The translations under genes and the position numbers were made by a program. From positions 1-64,000 of the forward strand of contig JBGVJZ010000008.1 of the NCBI GenBank assembly GCA_045129695.1: a DNA stretch of 64,000 nt, in the 5' to 3' direction. Below are positions 35,059 through 44,227 of the stretch, one piece after another. The notes below the pieces were generated by a model, which did no database searches, was not told where the DNA came from, and was given only the letters and a program-made list of their open reading frames with translations. Each line of letters starts with the position of its first letter. Position 1 is the stretch's first letter. The DNA comes from Eshraghiella sp045129695 (GTDB lineage: Bacteria; Bacillota; Clostridia; Lachnospirales; Lachnospiraceae).

Positions 35059-35421
35059 CTATTGTATTACTTCCGCAGCAGCTTCGCCCAGTCCTACAAA
35101 ATAAGGCAATACTGCTTCAAAAGCTTCTGCCAGCTTTAGATCATCCTTTGCACTAAACGCCTCACCAACTGCAAGGATTCTCTGATTGAACATGTCCTTA
35201 TCCACACGCTTTTTTCCTTCGTTCAGAAGCTCAATCGTTCCATTCAAAACCTGAATTTCCCAATTAATTGCATCTATAATGCTCTTCACAAAATTGTCCG
35301 TATCTTCCAAACGTGCCCCAGACAATTCCTTAATTACAATTCTCATGTTCTTTACCAACCGAACATTAAATTCTGCAAGCACCTCCAATGCTTCTATTTG
35401 TTCTCTTCTATTATCCTCCAT
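35059..35421 (-). CDS. Small helical protein of unknown function
   Basis: 120 residues, acidic, predicted all-helical and cytosolic. It starts MEDNRREQIEALEVLAEFN and ends in GLGEAAAEVIQ. No named family is recognised. It lies alone between an OmpR-type response regulator gene and an RluA gene, with its own terminator downstream. It does not look like a shadow frame, because codon usage and a stop-free length match the neighbours. Confidence 0.6.
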   Translation of the reverse strand: MEDNRREQIEALEVLAEFNVRLVKNMRIVIKELSGARLEDTDNFVKSIIDAINWEIQVLNGTIELLNEGKKRVDKDMFNQRILAVGEAFSAKDDLKLAEAFEAVLPYFVGLGEAAAEVIQ

Positions 35422-35554
35422 GATGTCTGTACCTGACCCTCTTGGTCTTCCTTTCTCTTGAAATTAATCACTGTATTATATATCGGCTTTTTTCTCAGAT
35501 ACTTTACTAATTATGCACTTTATTTTTTGTATATATCGCACATATTTGTTGTCT

Positions 35555-36244
35555 TTACACCTTAAATCTATAACCCACACCCCATATAGTCTCAATATAT
35601 TGTGGCTTAGAGGTATCATACTCCAACTTCTCACGAATCTTCTTGATATGCACCGTTACCGTAGCAATATCCCCGACCGACTCCATATCCCAGATTTTGC
35701 TGAACAGTTCCTCCTTGGTAAACACTCTGTTCGGATTTTCTGCGAGGAATAATAATACATCAAATTCCTTGGTTGTGAAGTTCTTCTCTTCGCCATTTAT
35801 AAAAACTCTTCTTGCAGTTTTGTCAATTTTAAGTCCCCTTATTTCAATTATCTCATTCTCCAATTTATTAGAACCAATCAGACGCTCGTACCTGGACAGA
35901 TGTGCCTTAACTCTCGCAACCAGCTCACTTGGGCTGAAGGGCTTAGTCATATAATCATCAGCACCAAGTCCTAGTCCCCGGATTTTATCGATGTCATCCT
36001 TCTTCGCTGACACCATGATAATTGGTGTATTCTTAACCTCTCTGATATTTTTACAAATATCAAAACCATCCATTCCGGGAAGCATTAAATCAAGAATAAA
36101 TAAATCATAATCCTCTTCCATTGCTTTTTTATATCCCTCTAAACCATCATTCGAAATATCAACCTCAAATCCACTAAGTTCAAGATAATCCTTCTCAAGC
36201 TCTGCAATTGTACCCTCGTCTTCAATGATTAAAATTCTACTCAT
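35555..36244 (-). CDS. OmpR-family response regulator
   Basis: 229 residues from the ATG at 36244, with GGAGGAGAAT just upstream; an ATG four codons earlier overlaps the kinase stop. The receiver domain shows LIIEDEG, phosphoacceptor Asp in LFILDLMLPG and Lys in MTKPFSPSE. The winged-helix output domain follows (ARRVFINGEEKNFTTKEFDV, ending ETIWGVGYRFKV). It is coupled to the kinase that starts at 37755, the kinase stop overlapping the alternative ATG. Signal and targets are unknown. Confidence 0.93.
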   Translation of the reverse strand: MSRILIIEDEGTIAELEKDYLELSGFEVDISNDGLEGYKKAMEEDYDLFILDLMLPGMDGFDICKNIREVKNTPIIMVSAKKDDIDKIRGLGLGADDYMTKPFSPSELVARVKAHLSRYERLIGSNKLENEIIEIRGLKIDKTARRVFINGEEKNFTTKEFDVLLFLAENPNRVFTKEELFSKIWDMESVGDIATVTVHIKKIREKLEYDTSKPQYIETIWGVGYRFKV

Positions 36245-36255
36245 ATTCTCCTCCA

Positions 36256-37755
36256 TTAATGTGATATTCTCTTGACCTGTGGCGGAAGCTCAACATACTT
36301 ATCCAAAATAATATGCATGGTAGTTCCCTTTCCTAGCTCACTATCTACTGTAATTGAACCGTTATGGTCATAAATTATTTTCTTAACTATTGACAAACCA
36401 ATTCCGCTTCCTCCCTTTGCTGAGTTTCTCGAAGCATCCGCTCTGTAAAATCTGTCAAAAATAAATGGTAAATCCTCCTGAGAAATTCCGATGCCATTAT
36501 CATCGATATCAATTCCCAACTGCTGACCGCAGTCCAGAATAGTGATGGCAATCCTTCCGTCTTTATGATTCATATACTTGACGGAATTGCTCACTATATT
36601 ATTGATAGCTCTTTTAATCTGTTCGGCATCTGCAACCATCTCGACATCTTTTGGCAGATTATTGGTATAGGTAAGCTCAATTCCCAAGGATTGCAAATCC
36701 AAATTCAATTCCTCTACAAATTCATCAAAATAGTCCCCTACATTCAGTCTGAGAAAATTATATGCCACCTTGTTAGAATCCATCCGGGCATACAGTGTAA
36801 GTTCATTAATTAATTTGTCCATATCACAAGCTTTATTATAAATTGTTCTGACATATCTGTCCATTTTCTCCTGATTGTCTGCAACACCATCAAGTATTCC
36901 CTCCGAATATCCTTTAATAGCTGTAATCGGAGTCTTTAAGTCATGGGAAATATTACTTATCAGTTCCTTACTCTCCAAATCTGTACGCAGCTTCTCCTCT
37001 GCATTCTCCTTAAGTCTTTTTCTCATATCATCAAAATCTCTGCACAGCTCCGATATCTCATCCCTGCCGGATACATCCATCTCAAAATCCAGATTTCCAT
37101 TCTTAATATTATAGGTAGCAAGCTTTAATTTGTTAATCGGGGTAACCATCGTTTTGTACATCCAGCTTACAAAAATGCCACTTGTAAGCATCAGCGCAAT
37201 AATTATCGCTATAATTCCATCATACAGAAGATTCTTTACCTGTGGAACAATATCTTTAACCTGCATGACAACATACACCATTCCCTCTTTGCCGCTAACG
37301 GAGGTATATGAAATATTATTAACCAGAATCTGCTGTTGCTTGCCAAGATAGACACTTGTATTATTTTGTCCAAAATCAATTTTATCCAGCTCATTTAAAA
37401 TCGGCTCATAATTATCCTGACCGGCATAGATACAATCGTCAGCTTCAAGAATAATAAGATATGCATTCTTTTTTTGCAATTCCATATTAATTGAGTTAAG
37501 AAATTCCTCATCGGTAAAATTCTCCGGTGTATTGATTGAGGATTCCAGAAGCAGATTATATTCATTCTCACATATTTTGTTAATAAGGGCAACCGGATTG
37601 GCCAACTCCGTATATGAGGTTCCTGAAGCATTATACTGCTCCTCTATGCTAAATACCGAAAATCTGATAAGTCCGAATGCCGCCACCATAAACAGACATA
37701 CCGGTACCAGAACCAGAATGCAAAATGAAATTCTTAATTTCGTGGACAATCTCAT
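36256..37755 (-). CDS. HAMP-type sensor histidine kinase
   Basis: 499 residues. Two membrane spans (about residues 9-31 and 177-198) flank an extracellular sensor region of about 140 residues. A HAMP domain follows, then HisKA with the phosphoacceptor in ISNISHDLKTPITA and an HATPase domain with IDDNGIGI and KGGSGIGLSIVKK. It is the partner of the response regulator downstream (one-base overlap with its longer start). No PAS domain is visible, so it is not an obvious WalK. The sensor domain gives no ligand clue. Confidence 0.93.
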   Translation of the reverse strand: MRLSTKLRISFCILVLVPVCLFMVAAFGLIRFSVFSIEEQYNASGTSYTELANPVALINKICENEYNLLLESSINTPENFTDEEFLNSINMELQKKNAYLIILEADDCIYAGQDNYEPILNELDKIDFGQNNTSVYLGKQQQILVNNISYTSVSGKEGMVYVVMQVKDIVPQVKNLLYDGIIAIIIALMLTSGIFVSWMYKTMVTPINKLKLATYNIKNGNLDFEMDVSGRDEISELCRDFDDMRKRLKENAEEKLRTDLESKELISNISHDLKTPITAIKGYSEGILDGVADNQEKMDRYVRTIYNKACDMDKLINELTLYARMDSNKVAYNFLRLNVGDYFDEFVEELNLDLQSLGIELTYTNNLPKDVEMVADAEQIKRAINNIVSNSVKYMNHKDGRIAITILDCGQQLGIDIDDNGIGISQEDLPFIFDRFYRADASRNSAKGGSGIGLSIVKKIIYDHNGSITVDSELGKGTTMHIILDKYVELPPQVKRISH

Positions 37756-37772
37756 TATATCTCTCCTAAAAA

Positions 37773-37802
37773 AATAAGTCCGGAAAATATTCCGAACTTA
37801 TT
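37773..37802 (-). terminator. Rho-independent terminator of metK
   Basis: AATAAGTCCGGA and TCCGAACTTATT pair at 11 of 12 positions around a 6-base loop. On the minus strand the stem is followed by a T run (TTATTTTTTT), which fits termination of metK transcription 58 bases past its stop. Confidence 0.75.
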
Positions 37803-37859
37803 TTATCATAATCTGGTATCAAAAAAACACTAAACAACTGTGAATTCTTTATTAAAAAA

Positions 37860-39041
37860 TTATAAATAAAGCTTTAATTCCTCTGCCTTATCAAGCTTCT
37901 CCCATGGGAGCTCAATATCAGTACGGCCGAAATGACCATAAGCAGCGGTCTGTTTGTAAATTGGTCTTCTAAGGTCAAGCATTTTGATAATTCCTGCCGG
38001 TCTTAAATCAAATTTCTCTCTTACGATTTCAACTAGCTCAGCATCACTTAATTTGCCGGTTCCATAGGTTTCAATATTGATTGATGTAGGCTGTGCGACA
38101 CCAATTGCGTATGAAAGCTGTATTTCACAACGCTTTGCAAGTCCTGCCGCTACAATATTTTTAGCCACATATCTTGCCGCATATGCTGCTGAACGGTCAA
38201 CCTTGGTACAATCCTTTCCTGAGAAAGCACCTCCTCCATGTCTTGCAGCTCCGCCATAGGTATCTACAATAATCTTACGTCCTGTAAGACCTGAATCACC
38301 ATTAGGTCCGCCAATTACAAAACGTCCTGTAGGATTAATGTAAATCTTGGTATCAGCATCTACCATTTTGCTGTCCACAACCGGGTCTATAACGTATTTC
38401 TTAATATCCTCATGAATCTGCTCCTGTGTAACCTCCGGTGCATGCTGTGATGACACAACAATTGCATCAAGTCTTACAGGAGTCTTATTCTCATCATACT
38501 CAATCGTAACCTGCGTCTTTCCGTCAGGTCTTAAATATGAAAGTGTACCATCCTTACGAACCTTGGTAAGCTGCATTGCAAGCTTCTGTGCAAGAGCAGC
38601 TGAATATGGCATATATTCCTCTGTCTCGTCAGTGGCATAACCAAACATCATACCCTGGTCTCCTGCACCGGTATCGAATTCATCAGTTAACTCACCGGAC
38701 TTAGCCTCCAAAGCCTTATCAACACCCATTGCAATATCCGGTGACTGCTTATCCAAAGCAGTCATAACCGCACAGGTGTTACCATCAAAGCCCTTTTCTG
38801 AGCTGTCATAACCAATCTCAACAACTGTGTCTCTTACAATCTGTGTAATATCAATATTAGCCTTGGTTGTAATCTCTCCCATTACCATCACAAAGCCCGT
38901 ATTGGTAAGTGTTTCACAGGCAACCCTTGAATATGGGTCCTGTTCATATAATGCATCAAGTATTGCATCTGAAATCTGGTCACAGATTTTGTCAGGATGT
39001 CCTTCTGTAACTGATTCTGAAGTAAATAAAATTTTTTCCAT
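37860..39041 (-). CDS. metK: S-adenosylmethionine synthetase
   Basis: 393 residues, full length. It makes SAM from methionine and ATP. Signature motifs are TSESVTEGHPDKICDQ, GAGDQGMMFGYA and GGGAFSGKDCTKVDRSAAY. A SAM-I riboswitch and attenuator lie in its leader, so it is repressed by its own product. It is monocistronic: a terminator follows, and the pot operon ends upstream. Confidence 0.97.
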   Translation of the reverse strand: MEKILFTSESVTEGHPDKICDQISDAILDALYEQDPYSRVACETLTNTGFVMVMGEITTKANIDITQIVRDTVVEIGYDSSEKGFDGNTCAVMTALDKQSPDIAMGVDKALEAKSGELTDEFDTGAGDQGMMFGYATDETEEYMPYSAALAQKLAMQLTKVRKDGTLSYLRPDGKTQVTIEYDENKTPVRLDAIVVSSQHAPEVTQEQIHEDIKKYVIDPVVDSKMVDADTKIYINPTGRFVIGGPNGDSGLTGRKIIVDTYGGAARHGGGAFSGKDCTKVDRSAAYAARYVAKNIVAAGLAKRCEIQLSYAIGVAQPTSINIETYGTGKLSDAELVEIVREKFDLRPAGIIKMLDLRRPIYKQTAAYGHFGRTDIELPWEKLDKAEELKLYL

Positions 39042-39061
39042 ATTTTTTTCTCCTCTCTGTA

Positions 39062-39090
39062 AATTGAAAAAGGTCCATTATACAATGGAC
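39062..39090 (-). terminator. S-box attenuator terminator of metK leader
   Basis: GGTCCATT (39071-39078) pairs with AATGGACC (39083-39090) and on the minus strand is followed by TTTTTCAATT. It sits between the SAM-I aptamer and the metK start, in the place expected for the SAM-dependent terminator. Confidence 0.85.
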
Positions 39091-39116
39091 CTGATTATAT
39101 CTTTAAAATCAAATCC

Positions 39117-39211
39117 ACTTATTGTTCGATTATTCGCTCAGGCTGGCACCTTCCTGTAAAGGGGTTGCCGTGACTTCACAGATCCTATGTATCTCCATCA
39201 CTCTGAATAAG
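39117..39211 (-). ncRNA. SAM-I (S-box) riboswitch
   Basis: The minus strand shows the S-box order: CTTATTCAGAG (P1 5' side, 39201-39211), GTGATGGAG, then CACGGCAACC, then GGTGCCA, and AATAAG (P1 3' side, 39117-39122), which pairs exactly with the first CTTATT. A terminator hairpin lies between aptamer and metK. The gene downstream makes SAM, so a SAM-off switch is expected. Confidence 0.92.
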
Positions 39212-39284
39212 CGGTTTGCGTATGAACTTTTCTCTGGGAACTATTGTATCCCAAAACGACTGCTCAGTCAATAGCATATTATAA

Positions 39285-40823
39285 TTACTCAACCACATGA
39301 TAACCTTTTTTCATTTTCCTTGAAAAAATCCTGTGTCTGAATAAATATATCACAACAAATAAGATAATCACAAGCACAACAGCTCCTGCACAAATCCATG
39401 TTTTTACAGAAATAGTGCTTATATTAAAGCATCTTACATTAATCCACATCTGATTAATTTTCACACTTACATCATTATCAAATACCAGCATTACGGCACT
39501 CCGCTCAATCTCATCCACCAAAGGGTACTGCGCCGACAGCTGTCTTCGGCTCTGATCAGGTGTCGTTGTAAGAATATAATTCTCATCTTCACTGTCACCT
39601 GAGAAAAAATATCCAAGCGGATATCTCTGTGTCTCCTCTGCATCATCCTCAGCACCGTAGCACCATTCGATATACTCATATATCAGCGGATTATCGCCTC
39701 CGGCAATACCCGAACTATAACCGATATAGTACATATTACGTATAACGCTGTCCGGTCGTGACATGTAATTAATAAAAGCCTCTGCTGCATGCTGTTTATC
39801 CTCATTGCCATTAATTCCCGCCTTGAGCATAATCCAGCCGTCAAACCACAGATTAGTACATTCTTTGGGAACTGCCCATTCAAGAACTACTCCATCCTCA
39901 TCTGCCTGATCCATGGTATATACTGCATCACCGGACCACTGAAGGTTCGCAAGTACCTTACCTGTTACCATGTCAGCCTTACCACTGTCAGTCTCAAAAG
40001 AATATACATTCTCCTTAATATCTTTAAGTAAAAGCTCTGCATTATCAATAGTATTATCATCCGAGCTGTTCATCAGCTTTAAAAGCTCACTTCTGTAATT
40101 ATCACCTGCTCTGAACTCCTCACTAAGAAGCTTATCCCTGAACAGAATTCCCAAAGCCGGGAAATATGCATCCCTAACATTATCCTTAATTGTAACCTGA
40201 CGTACAAAATCAGGATTATTAAGAATTCCCCAGGTGGAAGCCTCTTCGTAAGAAACCTCCTCAGGATTATATACTATTCCCGTGATTCCCCACATATAGC
40301 AGGCAGCATATTTACTCCATAACTCGCCATCAATCGTATTACTCTCAAAGGTTTCCCATATAAAAGGTGAGACTCCCTGTATATAGTAATTATGTTCCTT
40401 ACTCTTGTCAAAGAACTCCTCTGACAGCTGACATACCTGTCCCTCTCTGATTAATTTCATAATCATATATTCAGAAGGACACACAAGATCATATACATCA
40501 CCTAAAGTAAGCTGACTATACAAATCCTCGTTAGTACCGAAAGTAGAATACTCAACTCTTACCTTCTGACCGTATGTCTCAAAATACCAGTCCTCGAAAT
40601 CATCAATAATGCTATTCCCTCCGAAAACCGTTCCACTTTCCAATTCAATTATCTCATCCTCGTCCCATCCGCCCTGGTCAATATATTCCTCCCAGTTGCT
40701 TATGCGGAGAACTATTTCCTCATCCTCTGCTGCACAGACCTCGGTAATATTACCTGAAAACATTCCGAAAGCCATTACTATAGCAAGCACAAGTCCGAAT
40801 TTTCTATACATCCTCTTTTCCAA
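39285..40823 (-). CDS. potD: Polyamine-binding protein with C-terminal membrane anchor
   Basis: 512 residues from the TTG at 40823 (AAGGAGG nine bases upstream, within potC); an ATG at 40811 has its site too close. A signal peptide (ends near SGNITEVCAAED) leads into the PotD solute-binding fold (LRISNWEEYIDQ, then YDLVCPSEYMIMKLIREG, and a Trp-rich WGITGIVYNPEE). Unusually, the C-terminus adds a membrane span (VVLVIILFVVIYLFRHRIF) and a basic tail, so the protein is probably tethered to the membrane at this end. It is the last gene of potABCD, overlapping potC by 20 bases. Ligand spermidine or putrescine is inferred from family. Confidence 0.9.
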   Translation of the reverse strand: MEKRMYRKFGLVLAIVMAFGMFSGNITEVCAAEDEEIVLRISNWEEYIDQGGWDEDEIIELESGTVFGGNSIIDDFEDWYFETYGQKVRVEYSTFGTNEDLYSQLTLGDVYDLVCPSEYMIMKLIREGQVCQLSEEFFDKSKEHNYYIQGVSPFIWETFESNTIDGELWSKYAACYMWGITGIVYNPEEVSYEEASTWGILNNPDFVRQVTIKDNVRDAYFPALGILFRDKLLSEEFRAGDNYRSELLKLMNSSDDNTIDNAELLLKDIKENVYSFETDSGKADMVTGKVLANLQWSGDAVYTMDQADEDGVVLEWAVPKECTNLWFDGWIMLKAGINGNEDKQHAAEAFINYMSRPDSVIRNMYYIGYSSGIAGGDNPLIYEYIEWCYGAEDDAEETQRYPLGYFFSGDSEDENYILTTTPDQSRRQLSAQYPLVDEIERSAVMLVFDNDVSVKINQMWINVRCFNISTISVKTWICAGAVVLVIILFVVIYLFRHRIFSRKMKKGYHVVE

Positions 40824-41616
40824 GTTTTCCTACCTCCTTCTTTGAAGTGATAAGATTACTTACTAATACCAATACAACCACAAGTATGAAAATCAATGTG
40901 GACAACGCCCACAGCGCTGTTTTCAGCTCAGTCTGTGAACCCTTCGTAGCATTAAAAACATAAGTGCTTATAGTATCAAATGTTGAAGGTTTGGTATATG
41001 TGGCAATAAAATAATCATCCAGTGATAGTGTTATCGCCATAATAAATCCGGAAGCAATTCCGGGAACAATCTGTGGAATAACCACCTTAAACAGGGCCTG
41101 ACTCGGACTTGCTCCCAAATCCAGCGCAGCTTCGTACAGGTTATTATTCATTTGTTTTAATTTAGGAATTACAGACAAATATACAAACGGCGCTGACATA
41201 ACAACATGTCCTGCCACAAGCGGTATATAAGTATCCTTCTTAATTCCCAATACAACAATAAGCAGTACACAGATTGAAAAGCCTGTTACCACATCTGCAT
41301 TTACAACCGGAATCTGATTGGCTATGGAAACAGCATTTTTCATTCCTTTTTTGGAATAGAATGAACCAATTGCTCCTATCGTTCCCAGAATCGTTGCAAC
41401 CATTGAAGAACCGATTGCCAGTATAAAAGTACCGCCAATCATATTCAAAAGCTCCGGTGATGTAAACAAAGTCTTATAATTATTCAGTGAAAAATTCCCA
41501 CCTGTACCAATTGTCGCTGTATCCGTAAAGCTGTATACAGCCAGAATAAGTATCGGAAGGTACATAAACAGAAGCACCAGTATCAGCCATGAGGAACGTA
41601 ATATTTTCTTAATCAT
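40804..41616 (-). CDS. potC: Polyamine ABC transporter permease PotC
   Basis: 270 residues with six spans. The permease loop that contacts the ATPase reads EAALDLGASPSQALFKVVIPQIVPGI, the EAA motif. The start overlaps the potB stop by four bases. Role: membrane channel half for polyamine import, with PotB. The C-terminal end overlaps the potD start. Confidence 0.93.
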   Translation of the reverse strand: MIKKILRSSWLILVLLFMYLPILILAVYSFTDTATIGTGGNFSLNNYKTLFTSPELLNMIGGTFILAIGSSMVATILGTIGAIGSFYSKKGMKNAVSIANQIPVVNADVVTGFSICVLLIVVLGIKKDTYIPLVAGHVVMSAPFVYLSVIPKLKQMNNNLYEAALDLGASPSQALFKVVIPQIVPGIASGFIMAITLSLDDYFIATYTKPSTFDTISTYVFNATKGSQTELKTALWALSTLIFILVVVLVLVSNLITSKKEVGKLGKEDV

Positions 41617-42407
41617 AATACAGCCCCCCTGTTACTCTCATTATCCTCAGCAAATCCGTTTGTCAGCCATGTTACAATAAAAATAATTATCAAAAGTACA
41701 ATAGCTATCATTGAACCATTGTGCCAGTCATAAGCATGGAAATAACTTCCGATAAGGCTTCCCATAATATAAGTGCTGTTATAAAGCATATCAAGAACAA
41801 CATAATTAGTCATTGCAGGAAGTAATACCATTGTAACTCCACTGATTATTCCCGGAACTGAAAGCGGCAGTGTAACCTTTAAAAAAGTTGTCACGTTTCC
41901 CGCACCCAAATCCGCAGAAGCCTCCAAAAGACTGCTATCCAGTTTTACAAGCGTCGTATAAATCGGCAGAATCATAAACGGAAGAAAATCATATGTCATA
42001 CCGATTATTGTATTCAAAAAAGGATGATATGCAAGATTGCCTTCAATGAAAGTAAGAACTTCCTTCAATGCAGCAATTCTCAATGTAAAATTAATCCACA
42101 TTGGCACAATAAATAACAGCAATAAAACAGCCGTTTTCTTCATCTTACTTCTGGCAAGAATATATGCCACAGGATATGCTATAAGCAGGCATACCGCAGT
42201 TGTGGTAAGTGCTACTGCCAGACTATAAAATAAAGTACCGATTGTATTGGGACTTGTAAAAAATCCCGTAAAATTTTGAATAGTAAATTTGCCTTCTCCA
42301 TTTGTAAAAGCATAATACAAAACAACCAAAAGCGGTGCAATTACAAAACACACAAGGAACACCCCATATGGTATGCACAGCTGCTTTCGCGAAAAACGAA
42401 ATTTCAT
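41613..42407 (-). CDS. potB: Polyamine ABC transporter permease PotB
   Basis: 264 residues with six spans. The EAA motif reads EASADLGAGNVTTFLKVTLP. It is 14 bases after the potA stop and overlaps potC, as in other potABCD operons. It forms the second half of the membrane channel. Confidence 0.93.
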   Translation of the reverse strand: MKFRFSRKQLCIPYGVFLVCFVIAPLLVVLYYAFTNGEGKFTIQNFTGFFTSPNTIGTLFYSLAVALTTTAVCLLIAYPVAYILARSKMKKTAVLLLLFIVPMWINFTLRIAALKEVLTFIEGNLAYHPFLNTIIGMTYDFLPFMILPIYTTLVKLDSSLLEASADLGAGNVTTFLKVTLPLSVPGIISGVTMVLLPAMTNYVVLDMLYNSTYIMGSLIGSYFHAYDWHNGSMIAIVLLIIIFIVTWLTNGFAEDNESNRGAVL

Positions 42408-42421
42408 ACAGGAATCTCCTT

Positions 42422-43969
42422 TCAGCCTTTTATATCTTCAGATTTAAGTGTAAGCTTAATACTCTCCTTCGGAATGATTATGCTGACATAATCCTGTTCA
42501 TTCCATAAGAATTCATCATGAAGATGAATATCCTCCTCATTTCTGGTACGGACAATATAATGATAATGGTCGCCCTTGTAAATAAGCGAAATGATGTTAC
42601 CACAGGTTCCGCCTGCATCCACATCATCGCTCATCGTAACATCGGAAGTAGAAACACGCACCTCAACCTCTGTTCCGGCAACATCCATCTCTTCTCCGTC
42701 AGCATTATACAAAACTCCGTCCTCATCTGTCCTTGAACCCGGATAAAGCTGTGTTAAATCACACTCAAACTCTCCGTCGGCAAACTGAACAGTATTATTC
42801 TTCGTAATAATACCATCAAAAACATTATGATTAGTCTCTGCCTCAATTACATGTATACCATCCGGTTCAATACACATACCAATGGTTGTACCTTCTACAG
42901 CATTCTTTGTGCTCTGGATTACTATTTCATTATCCCCGGATTCAACTATAATCTCATAGTGCATTCCCTTGAAAATAACGGAAGTTACCGTACCTGTTAT
43001 AATACCTTCCGAAGGTGCCGTCATAATTACATCCTCCGGTCTGATAACAACATCAACAGGACTGCCAATTGGCATCTCATCAACACATTCAAACTCTGCT
43101 CCACAGAATTTTACCTTCTTATGTCCCGTTACCTTTCCGTTAAAGATATTACTGTCACCGATAAAGTCCGCAACAAAGACATTCTTAGGCTCATTATAAA
43201 TCTCTTCAGGAGTTCCTATCTGCTGAATCATTCCATCCGACATAACAACGATTTTGTCAGACATCGTAAGCGCTTCCTCCTGATCATGTGTAACATATAT
43301 AAAAGTAATTCCAAGTTCCTGATGCATTGCTTTTAACTCAAGCTGCATCTCCTTACGCATTTTAAGATCCAACGCTCCGAGAGGCTCATCCAGAAGAAGT
43401 ATTTCCGGTTCATTAACAATAGCTCTTGCAATTGCAATTCGCTGCTGCTGTCCGCCGGAAAGAGTGGACACACTACGCTTTTCAAAGCCCTCAAGGTCTA
43501 CAACCTCCAAAGCATGACGAACCTTTTCTTTAATTTCTTTTTTCGTTAGTTTTCTTTTGGTAACAATTGTGTCACCAGCTTCATTCTTATATGTAACATC
43601 TATTGTTTTCAGCTTAAGTCCGAATGCAACATTCTCAAAAATGTTCAGGTGCGGAAATAAAGCGTATCTCTGAAATACTGTGTTAATAGGTCTTTTGTTA
43701 GGCGGAAGCTTACTGATATCATTACCATTCAGCAGAATCTGACCTTCCGAAGGGATATCAAAGCCGGCAATCATTCGCAATGTAGTAGTCTTACCACAAC
43801 CTGACGGGCCCAAAAAAGTGACAAACTCTCCCTTTTTAATCTCCAGATTAAAGTCCTCAACTGCTACAAAATTGTCCTCAAAACATTTTCTAATGTTCTT
43901 TAGTTCAATAATGTTTGTAGAAATATTATTGTCCATGGCACTTTTATGCAGCATTATAATGCCGCACAT
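42422..43969 (-). CDS. potA: Polyamine ABC transporter ATPase with doubled TOBE-like tail
   Basis: 515 residues from the ATG at 43969, with GGAGAGGAG upstream; an ATG 22 codons earlier lacks a site. The ATPase shows Walker A GPSGCGKTT, signature LSGGQQQRIAIARA, Walker B LLLDEPLGALD and switch His in VTHDQEEA. PotA is usually about 350-380 residues. Here about 140 extra residues follow the first TOBE region and repeat the pattern (FDGIITKNNTVQFADGEFEC, then VEVRVSTSDVTMS and IISLIYKGDHYHYIV), so the regulatory tail looks duplicated. It is the first gene of potABCD and energises polyamine import. Confidence 0.92.
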   Translation of the reverse strand: MCGIIMLHKSAMDNNISTNIIELKNIRKCFEDNFVAVEDFNLEIKKGEFVTFLGPSGCGKTTTLRMIAGFDIPSEGQILLNGNDISKLPPNKRPINTVFQRYALFPHLNIFENVAFGLKLKTIDVTYKNEAGDTIVTKRKLTKKEIKEKVRHALEVVDLEGFEKRSVSTLSGGQQQRIAIARAIVNEPEILLLDEPLGALDLKMRKEMQLELKAMHQELGITFIYVTHDQEEALTMSDKIVVMSDGMIQQIGTPEEIYNEPKNVFVADFIGDSNIFNGKVTGHKKVKFCGAEFECVDEMPIGSPVDVVIRPEDVIMTAPSEGIITGTVTSVIFKGMHYEIIVESGDNEIVIQSTKNAVEGTTIGMCIEPDGIHVIEAETNHNVFDGIITKNNTVQFADGEFECDLTQLYPGSRTDEDGVLYNADGEEMDVAGTEVEVRVSTSDVTMSDDVDAGGTCGNIISLIYKGDHYHYIVRTRNEEDIHLHDEFLWNEQDYVSIIIPKESIKLTLKSEDIKG

Positions 43970-44087
43970 CTCCTCTCCAGAAATATTAACTGAGTTCCAT
44001 AGAGTTAAAAAAAGACAGCTAAATGCAGGTCGCATTTTCGTTCCCTGACTTCTCTGTCTTTCGTTCCTTTGCTCATCGTTTAATAGG

Positions 44088-44117
44088 ATAATATAGTATT
44101 TTGTCTTTATTTGTCAA
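44088..44117 (-). promoter_or_regulatory. Sigma-A promoter of the pot operon
   Basis: On the minus strand TTGACA (44112-44117) and TATTAT (44088-44093) are separated by 18 bases, about 120 bases upstream of the potA start. By-eye call. Confidence 0.6.
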
Positions 44118-44151
44118 TATAAATATATTCTAATTTTTATTTGAGGTTCAA

Positions 44152-44180
44152 TTGACACAATAGTATATTTTTCCTATAAT
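44152..44180 (+). promoter_or_regulatory. Consensus sigma-A promoter of the HD-GYP gene
   Basis: TTGACA (44152-44157) and TATAAT (44175-44180) are separated by exactly 17 bases, a perfect consensus, about 48 bases upstream of the start at 44228. Strong constitutive expression is likely. Confidence 0.8.
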
Positions 44181-44227
44181 AAAATATAGGTATTATGTTT
44201 CAAAAAATATTTTTTTCGGGGGTCATT

